From an uncultured bacterium (GTDB lineage Bacteria > Bacteroidota > Bacteroidia > Bacteroidales > Bacteroidaceae), in assembly GCA_905215575.1 (NCBI GenBank), contig CAJMQV010000100.1, positions 1 through 6,963 on the forward strand: a DNA stretch of 6,963 nucleotides. The letters are read 5' to 3'. The translations under genes and the position numbers were made by a program. Below the pieces are notes generated by a model that saw only the letters and a program-made list of their open reading frames with translations, searched no databases and was not told the origin of the DNA. This document shows, piece after piece, positions 1-5,939 of this stretch (within the stretch, counting starts at the first letter, position 1; every line of letters starts with the position of its first letter).

Positions 1-2
1 AT

Positions 3-1538
3 TGGGTATATGCTCCGGTGCAGAATTTCGAGACGGGAGCCTTGAACGTGAAAAATCTGGTTCGTGTACAACGCTTCCACGACACTTATCACAACGAAGC
101 CGTTTCGGGTAAGGTGGGCGTCAAAGGAAAGAGTTGGGCCGACCGGATGCTCTTCGGTTTCACCTTCTCGAACATGTATCAGGATGTGCAGAATGGTGTG
201 AAGCAGAAAATCGTCTATGGCGAAAAGCACCGCAAGGGACATTCCTTCATGCCTTCGTTCGAATATGCCAAGCGCAACCTGTTTACCAAAGGACTGGATG
301 TAGTATTCACGGCAAACTACAACCGCAATGCCACTACACAGGTAGACACCTCGCAGTATGAATACAACTGGCTGGGCGAAAAGCATCTGATGAACTCACG
401 CGGAGAACAGTCATATCAGCACATGCGTTCCGACAACGACAACTGGAACAGCACCCTCACCGCCAACTATCGGTTGCACGATATTCATACCTTCACCTTG
501 AGCCATGTGTTCAATGCCTTCCATCGCAGCAACACTTCTCTGCTGGCCAAAGAAGAGCAGACGGATCCCATTGCCAAGGAAACCCGCAAGAACATCACCG
601 GTTTGTCTTACCGCCTGATGCCTTCCGACAAATGGAATCTCACAACATTCGGAAAATACTACCGCCAGTATGTAGCCGGTCCCCTGTCCGAAGACGAAAC
701 CCAAAGCAATTATGTGCGCACGGAAGGAAGCAATGATTTCTATGGCTTCGGTGCAGCAGGTACATATTTCATTCTTCCGGAACTGCAAGCCAAACTGTCG
801 TACGAACGCGCCTGCCGTCTGCCGACCATTGAAGAGACTTTCGGAGACGAAGATCTGGAAAGCGGAGATATCGGTATCAAACCGGAACGAAGCGACAACA
901 TCAACCTGAATCTGCTTTTCAGCAAACAGATACGCAAACACGGGCTGTTTCTCGAAGGAGGTTTCGTATACCGCAACACAAAGGACTATATCCAGCGCCA
1001 GCTGGTTTCTCTGAGCGGAGGTAAGGAAGCGGCAGCCTATATGAACTACGGCAAGGTGCTGACTTTGGGCTACAATCTGTCGGCCAAATATAATTTCAGC
1101 AAATGGCTGAGTGTAGGGGTGAACTTCACGGAGATGAACGTACGCGACAATGAGAAAATGTCCGGTACCAGTTCGGTGGCCAATCCGGGATATAAAAGCC
1201 GGATGCCGAACCTGCCCTATCGCTTTGCCGACTCCTTTGTCACTTTCTACTGGCACGATCTGTTCCAAAAGGGAAACACCCTTACGGTGAACTACGACAA
1301 CCAGTATCTGCACCAGTTCTGCTATGTATCGGAACTCTATGGCACAAACAACAGCGACTACATGGTACCCAATCAGTTTTCACACAACCTGAGTCTGTCC
1401 TACAGCCTGCGCAACGGACGTTACAGTCTGACCTTCGAGTGCAAGAACCTGACCGACGAGAAGCTTTACGACAACTTCAGTCTTCAAAAAGCCGGTCGCG
1501 CTTTCTACGGGAAAATCCGTGTATTCTTTGGAAACTAA
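3..1538 (+). CDS. xusA: TonB-dependent outer-membrane siderophore receptor, C-terminal part (XusA-like)
   Basis: The frame is open from base 3, so the visible 511 residues are the C-terminal part of a larger protein; the signal peptide, plug domain and first barrel strands lie outside the window. What is seen is a run of alternating aromatic and polar strands typical of a 22-strand TonB-dependent barrel. It includes the family signature R-x-x-R-L-P-x-x-E-E-x-F-G followed by KPERSDN near visible residues 268-297. It ends in the strand KIRVFFGN, with the terminal aromatic residues that outer-membrane proteins use for assembly. Receptors of this family import ferric siderophores or other ligands using TonB energy. 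The ligand is inferred only from the neighbours: a DUF4374 lipoprotein 44 bp downstream and then a PepSY membrane protein, the order of xusABC, the xenosiderophore (enterobactin/salmochelin) system of B. thetaiotaomicron. The family is very clear; the xusA assignment rests on synteny. GTG at 18 is an internal valine codon, not a start. Confidence 0.88.
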   Translation, partial: WVYAPVQNFETGALNVKNLVRVQRFHDTYHNEAVSGKVGVKGKSWADRMLFGFTFSNMYQDVQNGVKQKIVYGEKHRKGHSFMPSFEYAKRNLFTKGLDVVFTANYNRNATTQVDTSQYEYNWLGEKHLMNSRGEQSYQHMRSDNDNWNSTLTANYRLHDIHTFTLSHVFNAFHRSNTSLLAKEEQTDPIAKETRKNITGLSYRLMPSDKWNLTTFGKYYRQYVAGPLSEDETQSNYVRTEGSNDFYGFGAAGTYFILPELQAKLSYERACRLPTIEETFGDEDLESGDIGIKPERSDNINLNLLFSKQIRKHGLFLEGGFVYRNTKDYIQRQLVSLSGGKEAAAYMNYGKVLTLGYNLSAKYNFSKWLSVGVNFTEMNVRDNEKMSGTSSVANPGYKSRMPNLPYRFADSFVTFYWHDLFQKGNTLTVNYDNQYLHQFCYVSELYGTNNSDYMVPNQFSHNLSLSYSLRNGRYSLTFECKNLTDEKLYDNFSLQKAGRAFYGKIRVFFGN

Positions 1539-1582
1539 AACACAACGATATTATAGAATAAACAACAGAAACGATTAAAAGC

Positions 1583-3010
1583 ATGAAAAAGAACATCCTT
1601 TTTGCCAGCATGCTGGCTTTGACCTTGGGCGGCGCTCTGACTGCCTGCTCCAGTGAAGACATAAACAATGGAGGAAACGGTGGTAACGGAGATGGTTCCG
1701 GAAACGGAAGTGCCGGAAAATATATACTGGCCACTTCAATCGTAGCCTCAAACAGCACAACCAACATCCTGCTGACCACAGACTCTTTAAACCAGAAGAC
1801 GATTTCTGCCAACGGTCTGGTGAACGACGGGGCTACTTACTGGATTTTCCAGAACAACAAATACCTCTATGCGCTGAACTATAACGACGGAGAAGCCGGT
1901 ACCACCCAGTCATTCATTCTGAATGCCAATAATAAGTTACAGAAACGCGACAACGAATATAAGGTAAAAAGATTCACTTCGTACGGTCAGTACAACCAGT
2001 ATATCATTACCTCGTCAACCGGCGACGGTCCGTCGGAATGGCAGGATGCCAACGGCTATATTCCCAAGAGTTTCCTGCTCTCTTATCTGGATACCGAACA
2101 GGAAACTCACGTAACCAACAACACCAAAGACAGTATTTATCTCTCGGAGAACTTCCTGGGCAACGGTGAATACGTCACTTTGGCCGGACTGTTACAGCAC
2201 GGAGAAAAGATTTACAGTGTACCTGTTCCCATGGGACTCAGCCAGTACGGAACCATGCAGAAGAATGCGGACGGAAGCTATAAATGGGTATTGCCGGGCA
2301 ATGAAGACCTGATCAAAACCGAAGCCGGAGGAAGCGGAAGCAGCTCTTACAAGGAAAATGAGTTGCAATGGACCCAATATCCCAACGAGTGCTGGGTGGC
2401 CATTTTCTCGGACAAGAGCCTGACCGACAAGAAACTGATCCGTACCGACAAGATCAGCTATGCCTGCGGTCGTCTGAAATCACAATATTACCAGACGATC
2501 TGGAGTGCCGACAACGGAGATGTATATGTATTCTCCCCCAGCTATGCCAAAACCATGAAAGATGCCCGTCAGAAAACCACGCTTCCTGCCGGAGTGGTAC
2601 GTATTCCGAACGGAGCTGAAAACTTCGACGACTATTATTGCAATATCGAAGCACTCTCAGGTGGTAAATCATTCCAAAGCTGTTGGCACATGACTGGCAA
2701 CTACTTCCTGTTGCGCATGTACGACCGTCCGTTGACAGAAACCGGCTATGTAGCGAACCAACTCGCCGTGTTCGATGCTGATGCCAAGACACTGACCTAT
2801 GTCACCGGTCTGCCATCTACGGATGTCATTACCGATTTCAGCCGCAGTCCATATAAAGAAAACGGAGCGTTCTATATGACCATCTCCACCTCCGACGGTC
2901 ATCCGGGTGTGTACCGCATTGACGCGGCTACCGCCACAGCCACACGAGTACTGACCGTTGAAAACGCGGCTACCGTAAATGCTTTGGGACGCCTTACCCC
3001 TATCCAATAA
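1583..3010 (+). CDS. xusB: DUF4374 surface lipoprotein, siderophore-binding (XusB-like)
   Basis: This is a complete 475-residue lipoprotein. Residues 1-21 form a signal peptide (MKK, then a hydrophobic stretch) with lipobox L-T-A-C and lipidated Cys22. The acidic S-S-E-D after the Cys resembles the Bacteroidetes signal that sends lipoproteins to the cell surface. A Gly/Asn-rich flexible linker covers about residues 28-45. The rest reads as DUF4374, with conserved stretches such as TYWIFQNNKYLYALNYN, KRFTSYGQYNQYIITSS, NFLGNGEYVTLAGLL and PMGLSQYG. The repeated strand-turn pattern fits a beta-propeller. In B. thetaiotaomicron the homologue XusB binds ferric enterobactin at the surface and passes it to XusA; that role is transferred here by family and gene order. 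The gene starts 44 bp after xusA with no terminator or recognisable promoter between them, so the two are probably one transcript. The ATG follows an A-rich leader without a Shine-Dalgarno site. A strong terminator follows at once. Confidence 0.85.
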   Translation: MKKNILFASMLALTLGGALTACSSEDINNGGNGGNGDGSGNGSAGKYILATSIVASNSTTNILLTTDSLNQKTISANGLVNDGATYWIFQNNKYLYALNYNDGEAGTTQSFILNANNKLQKRDNEYKVKRFTSYGQYNQYIITSSTGDGPSEWQDANGYIPKSFLLSYLDTEQETHVTNNTKDSIYLSENFLGNGEYVTLAGLLQHGEKIYSVPVPMGLSQYGTMQKNADGSYKWVLPGNEDLIKTEAGGSGSSSYKENELQWTQYPNECWVAIFSDKSLTDKKLIRTDKISYACGRLKSQYYQTIWSADNGDVYVFSPSYAKTMKDARQKTTLPAGVVRIPNGAENFDDYYCNIEALSGGKSFQSCWHMTGNYFLLRMYDRPLTETGYVANQLAVFDADAKTLTYVTGLPSTDVITDFSRSPYKENGAFYMTISTSDGHPGVYRIDAATATATRVLTVENAATVNALGRLTPIQ

Positions 3011-3036
3011 TAAAATCTCTCTCATCTTGAATGATC

Positions 3037-3069
3037 AAAGCCTGGGGCGCTTCATGCTCCAGGCTTTTT
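3037..3069 (+). terminator. Rho-independent terminator after xusB
   Basis: The arm AAAGCCTGG (3037-3045) pairs perfectly with CCAGGCTTT (3059-3067). The stem extends inward by G-T, G-C, C-G and G-T pairs to a small loop around 3050-3054. The 3' arm runs into a T tract (3065-3069). It begins 27 bp after the xusB stop, so it should end most xusA-xusB transcripts before xusC. Confidence 0.87.
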
Positions 3070-3098
3070 ACAAAAGTTCAAGAAAACATCATTTATTA

Positions 3099-3129
3099 TT
3101 GCAAAATGTGAGTAATTTTCATATCTTTG
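3099..3129 (+). promoter_or_regulatory. Bacteroides-type promoter for xusC
   Basis: TATCTTTG at 3122-3129 is an exact match to the Bacteroidetes -7 box TAnnTTTG. TTG at 3099-3101 lies 20 bp upstream, in the accepted range for the -33 element. Transcription should start about 3134, giving a leader of roughly 20 nt before the xusC ATG. The position directly behind the xusB terminator supports its being real. A 6-7-6 palindrome lies over the -7 box. Confidence 0.72.
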
Positions 3130-3136
3130 TTATGAA
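3118..3136. promoter_or_regulatory. Possible operator: TTCATA-N7-TATGAA palindrome over the xusC -7 box
   Basis: TTCATA (3118-3123) and TATGAA (3131-3136) are exact inverted arms separated by 7 bp. The whole 19-bp site straddles the -7 element, where a bound repressor would block RNA polymerase. Iron-linked control, for example by a Fur-family protein, is a reasonable guess for a siderophore gene. The inner 7 bp is not symmetric, however, so it is not a classic Fur box, and short arms in A+T-rich DNA can occur by chance. Confidence 0.3.
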
Positions 3137-3154
3137 TTTTTATCTTTTACAACA

Positions 3155-4318
3155 ATGAGAAAAATATTTCACGACATTCACTTATGGCTCTCCGTTCCAT
3201 TCGGAATCATCATTGCCTTGATTTGCTTTTCCGGCGCCATGCTGGTATTTGAGCAGGAAATTACACAGAAAGTACAAAAAGAAATCTATTTCGTGGAGGC
3301 ACAAAACCGGCAGCCGCTTCCGGCCGACAGTCTGATGCTGTGCGCCACCCGGCAGTTGCCCGACAGTGTTTCCATTACGGGCATGACCATTTATCCAGAA
3401 CCGGACCGTGCCTGGCAACTTTCCCTTTCGAAACCCAAGAAAGCGGCGGCTTACATCAATCCCTATACCGGTGAACTGACGGGCAAGACCAAGCGTCTGC
3501 CTTTCTTCTCCACCATGTTCCGTCTGCACCGCTGGCTGCTCGACAGTGCCGATCCGCAGGGCGGCATCTTCTGGGGAAAGATTATTGTCGGCACCAGTAC
3601 CTTAGCTTTTGTCTTCGTACTGATTTCGGGAATCTTCATCTGGTGGCCACGCACCCGCAAGGCACTCAAAACCCGCCTGCAGATCTGCTGCAACCGGGGC
3701 ATGAAACGCTTCTGGTATGATCTGCATGTAGCCGGCGGCATGTATGCCCTGATCCTGTTATTGGCTATGGCCCTGACCGGACTCACCTGGTCGTTCAGCT
3801 GGTATCGTTCCGGCTTTTATACTGTTTTCGGAGTGAAAACCTCGCAGCAGAGTCAGACCAAACAACCGGAAACAGAAAAAGGCAAATCAGACTCCCCTCA
3901 AAACGGCAAAGGACAAAAACCGCAGGAAGATGCCCGTCTGGCCAAAGTGCGGCAGAGTACTTGCAGCTGGCAGCGTGTGTATGAACAGCTGGCCGCCGAG
4001 AATCCGGAATACCGCCAGATCCAACTGTCCAAGAATACCGCTTCGATATATTCCCACCGCTGGGGCAATCAGCGTGCTGCCGACCGCTATACCTTCGATG
4101 CGAAAAGCGGACAGATTACCGAAGAAATTCCTTACGCTTCGCTGGACAAGTCCGGAAAGATCCGCGGATGGATTTACAGCGTGCATGTAGGCGAATGGGG
4201 CGGTATGCTGACCCGCGTCCTCACCGTACTGGTGGCATTGCTGGGCGCTTCTCTCCCACTCACAGGATATTATCTGTGGATTGCGCGTCTGCTACGCAAG
4301 AAACAGCGCAAAGCTTAA
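3155..4318 (+). CDS. xusC: PepSY-domain inner-membrane protein, putative siderophore-iron reductase (XusC-like)
   Basis: This complete 387-residue protein has the PepSY_TM layout. Helix 1 is about residues 11-33. A periplasmic PepSY region follows (about 40-120) with the hallmark YINPYTGEL at 100-108. Helix 2 is 143-165, helix 3 is 188-213, a second periplasmic part spans 214-348, and helix 4 is 349-376. Basic segments RTRKALKTR and RKKQRKA place the 2-3 loop and C-terminus inside the cell. Histidines sit at or near membrane edges: H6 and H9, H125 (LHRWL), H191 (DLHVAGGMY) and H344 (SVHVGEWGG). In characterised PepSY_TM proteins such as FoxB, and by inference FpvG, similar histidines hold haem and the protein reduces ferric siderophores. 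Reductase activity here is inference. Residues 229-262 form a Gln/Lys-rich low-complexity linker. A Cys pair (178-179) lies in the cytoplasmic loop. The gene has its own promoter and terminator. Confidence 0.83.
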   Translation: MRKIFHDIHLWLSVPFGIIIALICFSGAMLVFEQEITQKVQKEIYFVEAQNRQPLPADSLMLCATRQLPDSVSITGMTIYPEPDRAWQLSLSKPKKAAAYINPYTGELTGKTKRLPFFSTMFRLHRWLLDSADPQGGIFWGKIIVGTSTLAFVFVLISGIFIWWPRTRKALKTRLQICCNRGMKRFWYDLHVAGGMYALILLLAMALTGLTWSFSWYRSGFYTVFGVKTSQQSQTKQPETEKGKSDSPQNGKGQKPQEDARLAKVRQSTCSWQRVYEQLAAENPEYRQIQLSKNTASIYSHRWGNQRAADRYTFDAKSGQITEEIPYASLDKSGKIRGWIYSVHVGEWGGMLTRVLTVLVALLGASLPLTGYYLWIARLLRKKQRKA

Positions 4319-4330
4319 TTCATACAATAA

Positions 4331-4379
4331 ACGGCATCAGAAAGTTTCTCAAGACTTTATCTGATGCCGTCATTTTTTT
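4331..4379 (+). terminator. Rho-independent terminator after xusC
   Basis: ACGGCATCAGA (4331-4341) pairs perfectly over 11 bp with TCTGATGCCGT (4360-4370). The inner AAGT (4342-4345) can also pair with ACTT (4354-4357), leaving a two-base bulge. Seven Ts follow at 4373-4379. Read on the minus strand the stem is not followed by a clear T run, so it serves xusC far better than the convergent gene that ends at 4420. Confidence 0.9.
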
Positions 4380-4419
4380 CATTTTCTATTCTTTTCTGAT
4401 TTTTCCGAGAAACCTTCTG

Positions 4420-4935
4420 TTATTCCATCCGACCGTATTTCATTTCCTCACCGTTCCGGTCATACTGCTTGCGCTTTCCAGTTGGCAGTTCATCCAACGT
4501 GATGCGCACAACAGCTGTGCGGTGCAGACTGCGCGCAATGGCATCGTCAAAAGCATCCATGTGCTGTGGCAAGAAACGCTCACTGACAGCCCGGAGCGCC
4601 CGGATTTTCTCTTCATCATCAGTCACCAGTTCCGCCTTTCCGAAAGCGATAGCCGAACGGTACTGCAAAGTAAACGATCCGTCTTTCGGACCGACTGTCG
4701 GAGCACATTTTGTCACTGCCGACAGACAAACCTGCGGATGTGCGGCAAGGGCATCCAGCTTATCTCCTTCGGGAGCACAATGAAAATACCAGATACGATC
4801 ATCGGTACAAGCCAAGGACAGCGGAACCCCGTATGCCGTTCCGTCGGCACGTGTAAAACTGACTGTAATATAAGGAGCCTTGCGCATCACCTCCAAAGCC
4901 CACTGTGAATCCATTTCTCTACTTACTTTTCTCAT
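4420..4935 (-). CDS. Pyridoxamine 5'-phosphate oxidase-fold flavoprotein, Nim-like
   Basis: This complete 171-residue protein has the split-barrel FMN-binding fold of the PNPOx-like superfamily. The family pattern is visible in order: M-R-K-x-x-R-E-M at the N-terminus, strand YITVSFTRADGTAYGVPLS (22-40), IWYFHCAPEGDKLDAL (48-63) with the conserved His52, HPQVCLSA (66-73), YRSAIAFGKAELV (92-104) and the helix KIRALRAVSERFLP (110-123). This layout matches the NimA group, whose plasmid- and IS-linked Bacteroides members reduce 5-nitroimidazole drugs; the related chromosomal proteins are mostly uncharacterised. A flavin-dependent reductase or oxidase role is inferred, and drug resistance cannot be claimed from sequence. 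M1 is preferred over M8 because it keeps the family N-terminal motif and follows an A6 leader. It is a single-gene unit with its own promoter, convergent with xusC and divergent from the lipoprotein gene. The Lys/Arg-rich C-terminal tail (153-169) has no clear match that I can name. Confidence 0.85.
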   Translation of the reverse strand: MRKVSREMDSQWALEVMRKAPYITVSFTRADGTAYGVPLSLACTDDRIWYFHCAPEGDKLDALAAHPQVCLSAVTKCAPTVGPKDGSFTLQYRSAIAFGKAELVTDDEEKIRALRAVSERFLPQHMDAFDDAIARSLHRTAVVRITLDELPTGKRKQYDRNGEEMKYGRME

Positions 4936-4953
4936 TTTTTTCGATCATTAGGC

Positions 4954-5001
4954 TACGCTTCCATACAGAATCGAAGCGTATGTTCCCTCAAAGATACGCT
5001 T
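4954..5001. repeat. Three-arm alternating inverted repeat (TACGCTTC / GAAGCGTA / ATACGCTT)
   Basis: TACGCTTC (4954-4961) is an exact inverted match to GAAGCGTA (4973-4980), with an 11-bp loop. The middle arm, read as AAGCGTAT (4974-4981), is also an exact inverted match to ATACGCTT (4994-5001), with a 12-bp loop. The middle arm can therefore pair with either side but not both. The first pair would lie inside the 5' leader of the Nim-like mRNA; the second overlaps that gene's -7 box. This suits a dimeric regulator binding two adjacent palindromes, or a leader hairpin. The function is inferred. Confidence 0.6.
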
Positions 5002-5020
5002 TTTGGTTCTTTTTCTCAAA
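4989..5020 (-). promoter_or_regulatory. Bacteroides-type promoter for the Nim-like gene
   Basis: Read on the minus strand, TATCTTTG (4996 down to 4989) matches the TAnnTTTG -7 box exactly. TTTG (5020 down to 5017) sits 20 bp upstream as the -33 element. The predicted start near 4984 gives a leader of about 50 nt before the ATG at 4935. That leader would contain an 8-bp hairpin. Confidence 0.7.
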
Positions 5021-5035
5021 GAGATTTTTCTCAAA
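5010..5035. repeat. 11-bp tandem direct repeat TTTTTCTCAAA
   Basis: TTTTTCTCAAA occurs at 5010-5020 and again at 5025-5035, a period of 15 bp. A shorter copy, CTCAAAGATA, lies at 4988-4997, over the -7 box of the minus-strand promoter. The repeat covers the -33 element of the Nim-like gene and the DNA just upstream of it, where activators usually bind. It is T-rich and could equally reflect simple-sequence drift. Confidence 0.45.
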
Positions 5036-5125
5036 ACACATGATTTTCTTTTTCTCTTTTCTTTGTATTTCTCTGATTTTTTTGCGAATATTGTGATTCT
5101 CATTGAAAAACAAAAGAAATCCATC

Positions 5126-5818
5126 ATGAAAAGAATGATCCTCCTTTTAAGTTTGGGCTGCTTACTGACTTTAAGTTGCACCAAACGAAATACCACCATC
5201 ATCGGCGGGGCAGATCAGCCGACCGCCATATTCGTTGCCGATCATCTTACTCTGCAAGAAAAAGGACTGGAATTAACCTGCCAGATGCACCTTCTGGCAA
5301 ACAACGAGGCCTACATCAAATATTGCAGTCATTCGGATGAAATCAATAAACTGGCAGCGCATATCGCCCGAACAGACTATTCCGTACCGAGAAAAATATT
5401 CGCCATCAGCCATTTGAAGTCCATTCAGGACTTTGAGACCGACAAATGCGCTCAGCTTTTGTTGATAAACGAGACATTACTGGCTGACAAGATGGTGCGT
5501 ACCATCCCTTCCTTAATCAATGCGCAAAGCGGAAGCACTACGCTGGCCGCAACTTCCCTGTTCGTAACCGAAGATGTATTTCTTCATAACAATCTGAAGG
5601 AAAGCACCATCTATCTGTATATCTATGAAGGCGATTGCAGCAGTATGGTTCTTTTCCAACCGCACAAGGATCATATTGTGCAAGCCTATGCCTGCTTTGT
5701 GATTCATCCACTTTTAAAGACCATCCATTCAGTCGACGATGTAAAGCGCTTTTTCAAAGAAACAATTCAACTGGAAGGAATCATGGTTCAAGAACTTACA
5801 ATAACAAACAAACCTTGA
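5126..5818 (+). CDS. Putative lipoprotein of unknown function with a GGADQPT motif
   Basis: This is a 230-residue secreted protein that I cannot place in a named family. MKRMILLLSLGCLLTLSC looks like a lipoprotein signal with Cys18 as the likely lipid site; Thr at -3 is not the usual Leu, so lipidation is probable rather than certain. Right after it, residues 23-38 read TTIIGGADQPTAIFVA, nearly the IIGGADGPT-x-I-F motif of the beta subunit of Na+-translocating decarboxylases, with Gln in place of Gly. Those subunits have many membrane helices; this protein has none after the signal, so it is not such a pump. The rest looks globular and mixed alpha/beta, with Cys at 52, 67, 108, 171 and 190. 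The in-frame open region extends upstream to 5003, but ATG at 5126 is chosen because it gives the signal peptide and follows an A-rich leader. The gene stands alone, with its own terminator. Confidence 0.75.
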   Translation: MKRMILLLSLGCLLTLSCTKRNTTIIGGADQPTAIFVADHLTLQEKGLELTCQMHLLANNEAYIKYCSHSDEINKLAAHIARTDYSVPRKIFAISHLKSIQDFETDKCAQLLLINETLLADKMVRTIPSLINAQSGSTTLAATSLFVTEDVFLHNNLKESTIYLYIYEGDCSSMVLFQPHKDHIVQAYACFVIHPLLKTIHSVDDVKRFFKETIQLEGIMVQELTITNKP

Positions 5819-5835
5819 ATCCTCTACAAAATTAT

Positions 5836-5882
5836 AATGTCCGCTTGCACTCTCCTAAAATGCAAGCAGACATTCCCTTTTT
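5836..5882 (+). terminator. Rho-independent terminator between convergent genes
   Basis: AATGTC (5836-5841) pairs with GACATT (5869-5874) and GCTTGCA (5843-5849) pairs with TGCAAGC (5861-5867). Only one C-A mismatch separates the two helices, and an 11-nt loop closes them. TTTTT follows at 5878-5882. On the minus strand the stem leads into ATAATTTTG, so it may also stop transcripts from the metallophosphoesterase gene, which ends at 5940. Confidence 0.82.
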
Positions 5883-5939
5883 AAAATGTATAACACATTC
5901 TATCATGCTATAATAATCAGTCAAAACAATGCATCAGAC

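Larger units (their letters stand above)
4936..5125. other. Divergent intergenic region with pyrimidine-rich tract
   Basis: This 190-bp gap lies between the minus-strand Nim-like gene and the plus-strand lipoprotein gene. It holds the minus-strand promoter, the three-arm inverted repeat and the direct repeat listed separately. About 5043-5083 is almost pure T and C on the plus strand. I looked for a plus-strand TAnnTTTG promoter for the lipoprotein gene and found only poor matches (for example TTTG at 5062-5065 or 5081-5084 without a proper partner), so its promoter remains unplaced. Confidence 0.6.

Noticed and set aside
411..1313. A 300-codon open frame on the minus strand inside xusA
   Set aside because: The plus-strand frame has the full TonB-barrel signature. 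The antisense product has no recognisable domain, signal or leader and is a shadow of biased codon use.
1539..1582. A separate promoter for xusB in the gap after xusA
   Set aside because: No TAnnTTTG or spaced TTG element is present, and there is no terminator after xusA; the short A+T-rich gap fits an operon junction.
4168..4908. A 246-codon plus-strand frame from the end of xusC across the terminator and the Nim-like gene
   Set aside because: It runs through a strong terminator and lies antisense to a clear PNPOx-fold gene; its product shows no family features.
4420..4935. Calling the PNPOx-like gene a metronidazole-resistance nim gene
   Set aside because: Motifs place it near the group, but there is no linked insertion sequence and substrate use cannot be read from sequence, so no nim symbol was given.
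5003..5125. An upstream extension of the lipoprotein to a start at 5003
   Set aside because: The added 41 residues are Phe/Leu-rich translation of a pyrimidine tract and would bury the signal peptide; ATG at 5126 gives a proper lipoprotein signal.
5126..5818. Annotation as a Na+-translocating decarboxylase beta subunit because of the GGADQPT motif
   Set aside because: The true subunits are long, many-helix membrane proteins. This one is 230 residues with no helix after the signal peptide; only the short motif is shared.
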